From Clostridia bacterium (GTDB lineage Bacteria > Bacillota > Clostridia > Oscillospirales > CAG-272), in contig JAFULC010000005.1 in the NCBI GenBank assembly GCA_017483305.1, forward strand, positions 1 to 57,698: DNA of 57,698 bases. Direction: 5' to 3'. The notes under the pieces are model-generated. The model was not told where the DNA came from, did not search any database, and worked only from the letters and a program-made list of their open reading frames with translations. Position 1 is the stretch's first letter. Each line of letters opens with the position of its first letter. Below are positions 38,539-47,703 of the stretch, one piece after another. The translations under genes and the position numbers were made by a program.

Positions 38539-39555
38539 ATGTTAAGGTTATCAGTTATAATACCAACATATAACTTGGAAAACTATATCGCTCTGACATT
38601 GGATTCCTGCCTTCGACAAAATATTCCGCCCGATGAATACGAGATAATATGTATCAACGACGGCTCATCCGACAGAAGCGCGGAAATCATCTCCGCATAT
38701 GTGGGAAAATATCCGAACGTAAAGCTATTTTCACAGTTAAATGCGGGTGTTTCTGTGGCAAGAAACAGAGGAATAGACCTCGCGCAAGGTAGATATATAT
38801 GGTTTGTCGACGGCGATGACTTGATCGCCGATAATTGCCTTGCCAGTATCTTAAGTATAGTAGAGGACAATAACTTAGATATTTTCAATATAGAAATGCA
38901 GAGCGTTTCTAAACGAGATTTCTTTAGCACGGAAGCGTGCGGCTACAACGTATGTCCAGACGGTGAAGATGTTCTTTCGTTTATGGTGTCAAAGGGTGGC
39001 ACGGGTGGTGGCGTATGTAGATCTATCTTCAAGACCGACCTTTTGAAGGACAACGGCCTGCGCTTTTCGCAAAACATAAAATATTCTGAAGACGTTCTTT
39101 TCAGTTTTAAAGCGCTGATAAAAGCCGAGCGATGTGCGAAGACCGATAGCGTGTTTTATCACTATTATCAGCGCGAGGGCTCTGCTATGCATAGCTCAAA
39201 CCATCTAAAGCACATAGAATCTATGTATCTGCTTGCGGGAGAGTATCAAAAAATTGCAGACGAGGAAGAGAAGTGGCGTGACGTGTCATTGAGCAAAAAG
39301 GATTTTGCGATAAAGGCCCTTTTGTTTGGATTGGTTCAGAACGCAGACGTCAAGCTCGCAAAGGAATGGATAGCAAAGCTTCGTAGCGAAAAGCTTTATC
39401 CTTTCCCGTTTTTGTGGGAAAGTCTGAGGAACAATGTCACCACAAAGCAGGCTATAATAAACTATTCCTCATTCCTTTTCCCTTGGAAGTGGTATTTTAT
39501 GACCTGTGTCCGACTTGCAGCTCTGAAAAATAAATTTAGAAGGAAAAACAAATGA
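38539..39555 (+). CDS. Glycosyltransferase family 2
   Basis: A 338-residue GT-A glycosyltransferase: SVIIPTYNLENYIALTLDS at the N-terminus, INDGSSDRSAEI donor contact, the DXD-like FVDGDD (about 93-98) and an acceptor loop NIKYSEDVLFSFK. The C-terminal part is basic and ends in RRKNK, consistent with peripheral membrane binding. One sugar-adding step of repeat-unit assembly. Its stop overlaps the next start (ATGA at 39552). Confidence 0.92.
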   Translation: MLRLSVIIPTYNLENYIALTLDSCLRQNIPPDEYEIICINDGSSDRSAEIISAYVGKYPNVKLFSQLNAGVSVARNRGIDLAQGRYIWFVDGDDLIADNCLASILSIVEDNNLDIFNIEMQSVSKRDFFSTEACGYNVCPDGEDVLSFMVSKGGTGGGVCRSIFKTDLLKDNGLRFSQNIKYSEDVLFSFKALIKAERCAKTDSVFYHYYQREGSAMHSSNHLKHIESMYLLAGEYQKIADEEEKWRDVSLSKKDFAIKALLFGLVQNADVKLAKEWIAKLRSEKLYPFPFLWESLRNNVTTKQAIINYSSFLFPWKWYFMTCVRLAALKNKFRRKNK

Positions 39556-40802
39556 AAGTTTTATGGATCGTGAATATGGTCCTGCCAAAGCTTGCAGACC
39601 ATCTACATATACCTCACGGCACAAGTGGTACCTGGATGTACGATATATCCGACCGTTTGGCAAAAATGCCCGACGTGGAGCTTGCAATAGCCTGCGTACA
39701 CGGCGACAAATTTGCGAAATATGAGGTGGACGGTACTATCTTTTACTGCCTCCCCGGCGGTGGAAGGGATATGCTATTTTATAACAAGTCCTATGAGAAG
39801 CTTTGGCAGCAGATATACGAGGACTTTCGTCCCGATCTGGTCAATATTCACGGCACCGAATATACACACGCGCTGTCCTTCGTGAGAAAATATCCCGACG
39901 TTAAGACGGTTATCTCCTTGCAGGGAGTAATCAACAGAATCAAGGACGTGGATCTGATCGAGCTCAGTAAGTGGCAGGCGTTGAGATATCGAACCATCAG
40001 GGAATGGATGCGCTTCAACGGAATGCTGGAAATGCATCTTATTCACAAGAAAAATGCGAAAAGTGAGGCAGAGCTTCTGAAAAGTGTCAACTACGTTATG
40101 TGCGTTGATTCCTGGCATCATGCTATGGCTCTTTCACTCAACCCCGATGCAAAGCGATTCACGGTGAACTACAATCTCAGAGACAAGTTCTATACTGCAC
40201 CCAAATGGGATCCTGAGACCGCTGATAAATACACTATAACAACAAATCCGGGAGGCACACCGCTTAAGGGACTTCATAATCTTGTCAAAGCGGTAGCCAT
40301 TGTAAAGAAATTTTATCCTGAAGTCAAAATTCGTGTTCCCGGCATGAAGCAAAAGAACGGAGAGCTTGCAGCTACCAGCGGGTACGCTATTTATCTGAGA
40401 AAGCTTATTAGAAGGCTTGACCTGACCGCTAATATCGAGTTCCTTGGCAATCAGACCGAAGAGCAGATGCTTAACAATATGCTTAAGGCAAGAGTGCAGG
40501 TAATTCCGTCAGCGATCGAGGGCCCGAGTCTTGTTCTTCGGGAGGGAATGCACCTTGGTGTGCCTACGATAGCCTCATTCAGAGGAGGAATGGCGGATTT
40601 CGTTGAAGATAAGGTCAACGGATTTCTGTACGACTATCAGGAATATCCCTATCTTGCCAAGAGAATTATGGAAATCTTTGAAAGCGACGATTTGGCAAAG
40701 CAGCTTTCCCAAAATGCAATCAAAAAAGCCGAAAAAGCGCATAATAGGGACAATAATCTGAAGGATTATTACGATATGTATCGAGCGATTTTGTCTGAAT
40801 AA
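39552..40802 (+). CDS. Glycosyltransferase family 4
   Basis: A 416-residue GT-B enzyme. N-terminal domain with LWIVNMVLPKLADHL and PDLVNIHGTEYTHALSFV, C-terminal domain with YTITTNPGGTPLKGLHNL and the EX7E-type motif in SAIEGPSLVLREGMHLGVP (about 317-335). It belongs to the group that carries a variant ITTNPGGTPLKG donor loop rather than the usual VGRL. Probably a retaining transferase for the glycan. It overlaps the preceding GT2 gene by 4 bp and is followed by another GT2 gene after 17 bp. Confidence 0.88.
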   Translation: MKVLWIVNMVLPKLADHLHIPHGTSGTWMYDISDRLAKMPDVELAIACVHGDKFAKYEVDGTIFYCLPGGGRDMLFYNKSYEKLWQQIYEDFRPDLVNIHGTEYTHALSFVRKYPDVKTVISLQGVINRIKDVDLIELSKWQALRYRTIREWMRFNGMLEMHLIHKKNAKSEAELLKSVNYVMCVDSWHHAMALSLNPDAKRFTVNYNLRDKFYTAPKWDPETADKYTITTNPGGTPLKGLHNLVKAVAIVKKFYPEVKIRVPGMKQKNGELAATSGYAIYLRKLIRRLDLTANIEFLGNQTEEQMLNNMLKARVQVIPSAIEGPSLVLREGMHLGVPTIASFRGGMADFVEDKVNGFLYDYQEYPYLAKRIMEIFESDDLAKQLSQNAIKKAEKAHNRDNNLKDYYDMYRAILSE

Positions 40803-40819
40803 ATACGTTGGAGAATACA

Positions 40820-41809
40820 ATGGAAAAAATAAGTGTAATAGTGCCCGTATATAACGTGGAGAAGTATCTTCACAGATGCGTTGACTCGCTACTTTCGCAA
40901 AGCTATACGAATATTGAAATTGTATTGATAAACGATGGCTCTGCGGACAGATCGGGAGAGATCTGCGACGAGTACGCTCAAAGAGAGCCTCGTGTTAAGG
41001 TTCTGCATCAGGAATATAACGGAGTTGCAGATGCAAGAAATAAGGGCGTTGCTATGGCAACGGGTGACTATATCATCTTCCTTGACGGTGACGATGAAGC
41101 TGATAAGGAATACGTTGGCAAGCTTTACAAAACGTTGATAGAAAATGATCTCGATATCGCCCAGTGCTGTCTACTTCGCATACGAAATGGACAGCCGATA
41201 AATAAGCTGGATGTTAAGGATGGTGTTCGCATTTTCAATGGAATGGAGATGCAGATGAAAACCTTTGACAGAGACAGATATTTTTGCAACGTAGTATGCG
41301 GAAAGCTTTTCAAAAAGGGGCTTTTCGAGGGCTTGTCCTTCCCGTACGGCCGTATAAACGAGGACGAATCGATGATATACCTGCTTACCTTCAGATCAAA
41401 AAGAGTTGGAATCATCGACGACTACCTGTACTATTACCACTATAACGGCGACAGTATCACCGAAAAAAAATATAATATTCATCGACTCGACGCATTCTAT
41501 ATGCTAGAGGAGAAATTTGCCTTTTACAAGGAGCAGGGGCTTGAGGACTTTGCTAATAAGACAGCAAACGAGTATTTCAGCCAGATGAGCATAGTTTTCT
41601 GCCATAAAAAAGAGGAGATCGCAGACGATTATAACGCGATCAAGAAAAAAGCTAAGGAAATATACAAGAAGGATAGAAAAGCAATTCTCAACAATGCAAA
41701 GCTCAGAATAGACAGACGGGTTTTTTGCATTTTGTCATATATTTCCATTGGATTTGTGAAGATGTACGGAGTTTTGCTTAAGAAAATTGTAAGATCAAGA
41801 AAAAGATAA
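40820..41809 (+). CDS. Glycosyltransferase family 2
   Basis: A 329-residue GT-A glycosyltransferase: ISVIVPVYNVEKYLHRCVDS, LINDGSADRSGEICDEYA, DXD-like FLDGDDEADKEY (about 91-102) and INEDESMIYLL acceptor loop. The frame starts at a TTG at 40808, but TTGGAG is the ribosome site for the ATG at 40820, which I use. The first 60 residues closely resemble those of the GT2 at 34053, suggesting a common origin. The C-terminus is basic and hydrophobic, consistent with membrane association. Confidence 0.92.
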   Translation: MEKISVIVPVYNVEKYLHRCVDSLLSQSYTNIEIVLINDGSADRSGEICDEYAQREPRVKVLHQEYNGVADARNKGVAMATGDYIIFLDGDDEADKEYVGKLYKTLIENDLDIAQCCLLRIRNGQPINKLDVKDGVRIFNGMEMQMKTFDRDRYFCNVVCGKLFKKGLFEGLSFPYGRINEDESMIYLLTFRSKRVGIIDDYLYYYHYNGDSITEKKYNIHRLDAFYMLEEKFAFYKEQGLEDFANKTANEYFSQMSIVFCHKKEEIADDYNAIKKKAKEIYKKDRKAILNNAKLRIDRRVFCILSYISIGFVKMYGVLLKKIVRSRKR

Positions 41810-41829
41810 ATCAGAAAGCGAGTAGTAGA

Positions 41830-43590
41830 ATGTTCCAAAACGTATGGTTCAACAAAAAGAAATATTTGTCCTGCACCACGTGTCACAACAGCTTGATAAA
41901 GCCGTCGGGACTTATAACAGTTGACAAAATTAAATACGTCAGACCAATATTTTATGATGAGCACTGCCTTGAATGTTCTGCGCCCGCCTGTTACATGTCC
42001 TGCCCTCATTACGTAAGAAGAAACGACGAGGCTTGTGTAAGATTCGACTATGGCATCAAGCATAACCGCCATAATGACCTTTTGTGGAACGTCAATCTGA
42101 AATTTCGCGAGTGGGGAAAGCTTGAGGCGAGAATAAACAAGGGAAGTCTATCCATAAAAGAGGCATATAGACTTGATCGAGGTGACAAGCTCATTGCAAA
42201 TTGTTTTAAGCTCTTTTGCTCGGCTTTCCAACCGAAAACCTATTCCTATAACAAAAAATACGATGGCATAAGAAGAAAGAAATATGCCTCGATTGGAAGT
42301 GCATCGGCGTATGTGAACGATTTTCTTTTCCAGTGCTATTACGGCGGGCAAAAACAATTTAATTTGATATTTGAAATCGCGGATTCAAGCAACGTAAGCA
42401 TATTTAAAACTTCCTTCAATATTAAGCAGGGATTCAATGAAGAGCTTATAAAATTAGAATTCGCCGCCCCAGAGGGCGGCCTTGTACGATTGTTTCCCGA
42501 AAATAATATTACAGCCGAGCTTCAGATCTTCGCGGCGGATTTCGTTCAGCTTTATGACGCGATTCCGCAAAAACCGAGCGAAAAGTTAAAGTGCGTAGCG
42601 TGGGATCTTGACAATACTGTATGGGAGGGAATCTTGATCGAATCCGATCCTGACTCGCTTTCGCTCCGTGAAAACGTTATTGACGTTATCAAGGAGTTTG
42701 ACCGGCGCGGAATTATTCAGATCGTAGTAAGTAAAAACGATCGCGAAGCGGTACTTCCCGTGCTTGAACGCTTGGGAATAAAGGACTATTTCGTATATGT
42801 TTTTGCTAACTGGAGTCCCAAGAGCAGCAATTTGTTCTATGCGGCAAGAATGCTCAATATCAACATAGATACTTTTGCCTTAATAGATGATTCTCGCTTT
42901 GAAAGAGAAGAGGTATCGAGTCAATTGCCTTGTGTTCGCACGTATGCGGAGGATAATCTCGCAGATCTTTTGAGCTTGCCCGAATTATCCTTGCCAATAA
43001 CTGAGGAAAGCGCACATAGAAGATTAAGCTATATTCAGGAGATGAGCCGCAAACAGGTAAAAGACGAGTTTATGGGCGATAACGTCGAATTTATCAGAAA
43101 TTGCGGATTACAAATCAATATATCGCATATTGAAAATCAAACGCAGTTTGAAAGAAGTTTGGAGCTGATAAAGAGAACTAACCAGTTGAATCTTTCGGCA
43201 CACAGATATACCGAAGATGAGTTCAAAACACTTTTGGCAGACGATGATGCCGAGGCATTTGTCGTGTATGCAAAAGATAAATTCGGTGATTACGGTCAGG
43301 TAGCGTTTCTGTACCTGAGAAATTCGGCGGATAAGCTGCTTATTACCGAGTTTGCTATGTCCTGCAGAGTTGCAGCAAAATACGTTGAAAATGCGCTTTT
43401 TGCCTTTTTACACGAAAAATATGGCAAGCCGATAGAGCTTGCAGGAGTCAAAACCGATCGCAACGGTGTGTTGATCTCCTCAATTACCAAAGCGGGATTC
43501 ATTGACAAGAGTAATGATAAAAAAATAAGACTTGTTTTAGAGGAAAATGCCGATATTGCCAATTCTGACATTGTGAAAGTCGAATTTTAA
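41830..43590 (+). CDS. FkbH-like HAD-IIIC/GNAT protein with Cys-rich N-terminus
   Basis: A 586-residue protein. Residues about 250-400 are an FkbH-type HAD-IIIC domain with the nucleophile motif WDLDNTVWEG (Asp259, Asp261), IVVSKND and FALIDDSRFE; residues about 405-586 are its usual GNAT-like end (KRTNQLNLSAHRYTEDE, DKFGDYGQVAF). FkbH-type enzymes load glyceryl units from 1,3-bisphosphoglycerate onto carrier proteins. The N-terminal 80 residues are unusual: CTTC (15-18) and a ferredoxin-like CLECSAPACYMSCP (Cys46, 49, 54, 58), possibly binding zinc or an Fe-S cluster. The middle (90-245) is unassigned. No carrier-protein gene is seen nearby. Confidence 0.82.
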   Translation: MFQNVWFNKKKYLSCTTCHNSLIKPSGLITVDKIKYVRPIFYDEHCLECSAPACYMSCPHYVRRNDEACVRFDYGIKHNRHNDLLWNVNLKFREWGKLEARINKGSLSIKEAYRLDRGDKLIANCFKLFCSAFQPKTYSYNKKYDGIRRKKYASIGSASAYVNDFLFQCYYGGQKQFNLIFEIADSSNVSIFKTSFNIKQGFNEELIKLEFAAPEGGLVRLFPENNITAELQIFAADFVQLYDAIPQKPSEKLKCVAWDLDNTVWEGILIESDPDSLSLRENVIDVIKEFDRRGIIQIVVSKNDREAVLPVLERLGIKDYFVYVFANWSPKSSNLFYAARMLNINIDTFALIDDSRFEREEVSSQLPCVRTYAEDNLADLLSLPELSLPITEESAHRRLSYIQEMSRKQVKDEFMGDNVEFIRNCGLQINISHIENQTQFERSLELIKRTNQLNLSAHRYTEDEFKTLLADDDAEAFVVYAKDKFGDYGQVAFLYLRNSADKLLITEFAMSCRVAAKYVENALFAFLHEKYGKPIELAGVKTDRNGVLISSITKAGFIDKSNDKKIRLVLEENADIANSDIVKVEF

Positions 43591-43608
43591 ACACTGAAAA
43601 GGTTTTTT

Positions 43609-44268
43609 ATGAGAAGTTTTTTAAGAAAAATATATAATAAATTCAAGCATGTTAACGTCATTATGGCACATCACGTTTGCGATGATGAGCCAATTATTCC
43701 GTCATGCATAATTTCAAAAGAAGGATTCAGGGAATACGTGAGCGGCAAAAAATTTGTTTCGATTGATACGGCTTTGAGGTCGATTTCGAAAAACAATAAG
43801 TCATATATCCTCACTGTGGACGATGCACTTGACGACCTTTATACTGAAATATATCCTGTTTGCAAGGCAAACGGTATACCCTTTACTGCATTTATAAGCG
43901 TTGATCTTATTGACAAAGAGGGATATATCACGACTGAGCAGTTGGTAGAGATGGCAGGCGATCCTCTCGTTACAATAGGCTCACACGGATGTACACACAT
44001 AAAGCTCAACGAGTGTGATGATGATCAAGCTCGCTATGAGATTATGGAATCCAAAAGTAAATTAGAAAAAACAATAGGAAAAGAAGTGCTTGCTTATGCG
44101 TACTCAAACGGTGTGGCATCAAAACGCGATATTAAATTGGTAAAAAAAGCAGGATACAGGTATGGTTTTGGCGTTATCCCGAGAAAATGCAACGTTATCT
44201 CTTTGATGTTCGATCGGTTTTTACTTCCTAGATACAATCTGGATAATAATACGGTTCAAAAGATTTAA
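43609..44268 (+). CDS. Polysaccharide deacetylase (NodB-like)
   Basis: A 219-residue NodB-homology protein. ILTVDDALDD (about 63-72) supplies the catalytic base and metal-binding Asp (the family has TFDDG), and SHGCTHIKLN (about 124-133) supplies the two metal His; AYSNG takes the place of the third motif. It would remove an N-acetyl group from an amino sugar of the glycan or its precursor. No signal peptide is evident at the start (MRSFLRKIYNKFKH), so it is probably cytoplasmic and acts during assembly, not on a finished wall. Starts 18 bp after the FkbH-like gene. Confidence 0.87.
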   Translation: MRSFLRKIYNKFKHVNVIMAHHVCDDEPIIPSCIISKEGFREYVSGKKFVSIDTALRSISKNNKSYILTVDDALDDLYTEIYPVCKANGIPFTAFISVDLIDKEGYITTEQLVEMAGDPLVTIGSHGCTHIKLNECDDDQARYEIMESKSKLEKTIGKEVLAYAYSNGVASKRDIKLVKKAGYRYGFGVIPRKCNVISLMFDRFLLPRYNLDNNTVQKI

Positions 44269-44349
44269 CTGAAAATGTGAGCATTTAATTTGTTTCGATA
44301 TAATATCGGAATAATAAATTTTTAATGCAAAAAGGATTTCTAAGCATCA

Positions 44350-45018
44350 ATGAAAATTAAAGCTTTTATAAAGAAAATTGCGCGATATTTAACGGTTGTA
44401 AAAAGGAAAAGACAATTGAAGGTTGGTATGCCTACGGTTATTGCAAGAGATTGTGTAGCGGGTGCAGTATACCACGATTTGAAGCAGAAATTCACGTCTC
44501 CTACCATTAATTTATATATCAAACCAAGAGATTTTATTAATTTAGTAAACAATTTGAAGGAATACGTATCGTATGGCTATTTAACAGAATTCAAAGAGGA
44601 CGGAATAAGTTTCCCTGTGGGGTTGTTATCATGCGAAGGATTGCAAGACGTAACAATATATTTTATGCATTACAAAACGTTTAATGAAGCACAAGAAAAA
44701 TGGCACGAGAGGTGCAAGCGCATTAATTTTGATAACATAGTGGTCGTTCTTCCTTTGATAAATGAAACGGAAGACATCAGCTCGATTTTACAGGAATTCA
44801 ATAAGTTGCCATATAAAAAAGTAGCCTTGCTGAACTATAAGCAGCAGGGTGTAGAAAATACGTATCAATATTCCAAGGATCAATTTGACTGCGATGGCTC
44901 GGAAAATTTGCTTTCTTACAAAAAAAGCAACAAATTCTTGCAATGGAGATACTTGGACTATTTTGACTACGTGGAATTTATCAATTCGGGAAAGATTCAA
45001 AAGAGGAACATCAGGTGA
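44350..45018 (+). CDS. DUF1919 family protein
   Basis: A 222-residue DUF1919 protein, a family restricted to exo- and capsular-polysaccharide loci. The conserved segments are VIARDCVAGAVYHDL (about 30-44), FTSPTINLYIKPRDFINLV, a GYLTEFKEDG-type stretch with FPVGLL, and FMHYKTFNEAQEKWHERCKRINFDN. Biochemical role unproven; acceptor modification such as phospho- or acyl-transfer has been suggested. It lies in the A/T-rich block just before the flippase gene. The ribosome site is AAGGATTT, somewhat far (about 13 bp) from the ATG. Confidence 0.82.
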   Translation: MKIKAFIKKIARYLTVVKRKRQLKVGMPTVIARDCVAGAVYHDLKQKFTSPTINLYIKPRDFINLVNNLKEYVSYGYLTEFKEDGISFPVGLLSCEGLQDVTIYFMHYKTFNEAQEKWHERCKRINFDNIVVVLPLINETEDISSILQEFNKLPYKKVALLNYKQQGVENTYQYSKDQFDCDGSENLLSYKKSNKFLQWRYLDYFDYVEFINSGKIQKRNIR

Positions 45019-45027
45019 TGAGTATTT

Positions 45028-46593
45028 ATGGCTAACAGAACCTCAAACAGCTTAAAAAATATAGCGTCTAATCTGGGACTGAAAATATTATTGCTTGGTC
45101 TGCAGTTTGCAACAAGAACGATATTTATACATAGCCTCGGAACGATATATAACGGCATAAACAGTCTAATAACAAGCGTTTTATCGTTCTTAAACATCAC
45201 GGAATTGGGCATTGGCGCAGCTATCGTCTTCGCCATGTACAAGCCTGTTGCGGACAAGGACGAAGAAAAAACCCTGCAATATTTAGACTATTATCGAAAG
45301 ATTTATCATATATTGGGCGGTATTGTGGCGGTCATCGGATTATTAATAGCGCCGTTTCTGCCGTATCTGATGAAGGATGCCTTTGAGACCGTCCAGGTGC
45401 ACGAGGTGTATGTAATTTACTTCTTGTATCTGATAAATTCGGTATCCTCATTTTTCGTGTACGCATATCGTGGCGGATTGATCACGGCAAATCAGCAGGA
45501 CTATCGCCTTACTCCAATAAACTACACCGCAAGCGTTCTTATTGTATTGAGTCAGGGTGTATCTTTGTTGGTGTTTGACGGCATATTCAGCTTTTACGTA
45601 TACACCGCGTTACCAATCGTTATTAGCGCTGTACGTAGCATTCTAAACGGCATATTTGCGGCAAAGTGGTATCCGTATATTAAACTAAAGGCAAAGGGAA
45701 AGCTTTCCAAAGCAGAAATAAAGGACCTTTACAAAAACGTATTTGGAATTGCAATTTCAAAAATAAGCGCGATTATCAATAACTCGGTCGACAGTATTAT
45801 CATTTCTGCATTGATCGGAGTTGCCGTTCTGGGCAAATATTACAACTATCAGACTCTTATTCTGATGGTATCGAGCTTTGTAGGAATCTTGTTCTCATCC
45901 TTGACGCCAAGCGTTGGAAATCTTAACGCCGAGGCATCGGTTGAATATAAAAAGAAGATTTTTGACACCATTCATTTCGTCAGCTTTTGGATATATGGAT
46001 TTTGCGCGGTGTGTTATTTCCTTGTAGTTCAGCCGTTTATCGTGATCTGGATAGGAGAATCCAATCTGCTTAACGATGTCATTCTAATGCTTGTAATCTG
46101 CTTGAATTTCTTAACCAACGGACTTTGCTCCGCTGTTGGAATTTTCAGGGAAGGGTGCGGTCTGTTTTATCAAGGCAGATACAGGCCTATCTTTACAGTA
46201 ATATTCAATATAGTGTTCTCCATTCTGTTCGGGTATTTCTTCGGAATTACGGGAATTATCGTGGCAACGATAATAAGCCGCTTCCTGACTATATGGTGGT
46301 ATGATGCATATATCGTATACAAGTATCAATTCAATGAAAAGCCGTATAACTATCTGGTTGATTACTTGGTGAAGACTGTGTTTGTTTGCGCGGTCGGAGC
46401 GTTGTTGTATTACTTATCCGGTCTGCTGAATTTCAGCGGTTGGATGCAGTTGATAATCAACGCGGCTATCGCTGTGATAGGATTTAACGTTATCTTTGTT
46501 ATTTGTTTTTGCAGAACAAAGGGATTTGGATACGTGTTGGAATTTGTTAAAAGACTTTTAAAGAAAAGAGAAAAAGCAAGTGAAAACGATTAA
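45028..46593 (+). CDS. Wzx-type polysaccharide flippase
   Basis: A 521-residue MATE-superfamily polysaccharide transporter with 12-14 hydrophobic segments. The start SLKNIASNLGLKILLLGLQF and the TELGIGAAIVFAMYKPVADKD loop are typical of the Wzx/RfbX group. It moves undecaprenyl-linked repeat units across the membrane so that the EpsG-like polymerase can act on them. Starts 9 bp after the DUF1919 gene. Substrate specificity is usually set by the first sugar and side branches; it overlaps the fucosyltransferase gene by 14 bp, suggesting the two act on the same unit. Confidence 0.92.
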   Translation: MANRTSNSLKNIASNLGLKILLLGLQFATRTIFIHSLGTIYNGINSLITSVLSFLNITELGIGAAIVFAMYKPVADKDEEKTLQYLDYYRKIYHILGGIVAVIGLLIAPFLPYLMKDAFETVQVHEVYVIYFLYLINSVSSFFVYAYRGGLITANQQDYRLTPINYTASVLIVLSQGVSLLVFDGIFSFYVYTALPIVISAVRSILNGIFAAKWYPYIKLKAKGKLSKAEIKDLYKNVFGIAISKISAIINNSVDSIIISALIGVAVLGKYYNYQTLILMVSSFVGILFSSLTPSVGNLNAEASVEYKKKIFDTIHFVSFWIYGFCAVCYFLVVQPFIVIWIGESNLLNDVILMLVICLNFLTNGLCSAVGIFREGCGLFYQGRYRPIFTVIFNIVFSILFGYFFGITGIIVATIISRFLTIWWYDAYIVYKYQFNEKPYNYLVDYLVKTVFVCAVGALLYYLSGLLNFSGWMQLIINAAIAVIGFNVIFVICFCRTKGFGYVLEFVKRLLKKREKASEND

Positions 46594-47626
46594 AATAAAG
46601 TTCGTGGGTTACTGGCAGGGATTCGATTATACAAATAAGCACATCTACAAGCTTTTAACAAAGCACTACGATGTGCAGATAGTTGAGAACGATCCGGAAT
46701 ATGTGATTTGTAGCGTGTTTGGAAGGCCTTACGAATACTGTAAATATCCTCAAGTGAGAATTATGTACGTTGGCGAAAATTACATACCGGATTTCAACGT
46801 TGTGGACTATGGTATTTGTAATTATCCTATCAAATTGCAAGATAGGGCATTCTATTTTCCGTTTTGCCTTGATGAGTTTGGACATTGCGAGAGCTTGCAA
46901 TCAAAGGACCGCAATTATTCCGACGAAATACTCAAGGAAAAGATATATTTTGCCAATTTTATAGCAGGGCATGAGTCTGAAAACGCTATTCGAGGCAATT
47001 TTTTCAAAAAGCTTGACCGAGAGTATAAGCGCATTGAATCAGTCGGATCGTATTTGAATAATCAGCCCGATGGCAAGCGAGTACAGTGGGATAATGATAG
47101 CAAAAGAGAATTTCAGTCGAAATGTAAGTTCACCCTTTGCTTTGAAAGCACGAAGCACGAAGGCTTTGTAACGGAAAAAATTACCGATGCCTTTTATGCA
47201 GACACCATCCCGATATACTACGGAAGCGATAACGTTAAGGATATCTTTAACGAGAAAGCATTTATAAATTGCGCGGATTATCCTGATTTTGAGTCTGTTT
47301 TAGCCAAAATCAAGGAGCTTGACGAGGACGATGAAAAATATATGGAGATGCTTCGTCAACCGATCTTTGTCAACCCCAGTTTTGTCGACGACACATTGGC
47401 GGCATTTGAAAAATATCTTTGTGCTATTTTTGACCAACCCTTAGAAAAGGCGTATAGAAGGTCAAGAGTTTATGCCGCTCATATTGAGGATGACTTTTTA
47501 AGAGAGCTGAACGGCATACACAAAAAGCCTTTTCGTTCGTCGTGCAAGATGATTTTTAGAAAATGCAAGGAAAAAATTATGCATATAGTTTTTTTCATAA
47601 AAAGAAAAAATAAAAAAAGAAAATAA
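46580..47626 (+). CDS. GT10 alpha-1,3/1,4-fucosyltransferase
   Basis: A 348-residue family 10 glycosyltransferase. The GDP-fucose motif is clear: FTLCFESTKHEGFVTEKI (about 194-211) followed by FYADTIPIYYGS, and the N-terminal VRIMYVGENYIPDFN region is present. The C-terminal 50 residues are basic (RSSCKMIFRKCKEKI, FFIKRKNKKRK), like the membrane-attaching tail of Helicobacter enzymes. It should add L-fucose (or a related 6-deoxyhexose) in alpha linkage to GlcNAc-type acceptors. GDP-fucose synthesis genes are not in the window. The start is a GTG at 46580 inside the wzx end with a weak ribosome site. A/T-rich. Confidence 0.9.
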   Translation: MKTIKIKFVGYWQGFDYTNKHIYKLLTKHYDVQIVENDPEYVICSVFGRPYEYCKYPQVRIMYVGENYIPDFNVVDYGICNYPIKLQDRAFYFPFCLDEFGHCESLQSKDRNYSDEILKEKIYFANFIAGHESENAIRGNFFKKLDREYKRIESVGSYLNNQPDGKRVQWDNDSKREFQSKCKFTLCFESTKHEGFVTEKITDAFYADTIPIYYGSDNVKDIFNEKAFINCADYPDFESVLAKIKELDEDDEKYMEMLRQPIFVNPSFVDDTLAAFEKYLCAIFDQPLEKAYRRSRVYAAHIEDDFLRELNGIHKKPFRSSCKMIFRKCKEKIMHIVFFIKRKNKKRK

Positions 47627-47703
47627 ACGTTCTTCAACGAACATTAAAAAGCTTATATTTCGCTTAAACTATACTAATAAACAACCTAATCTGGAGTAAA
47701 GTC

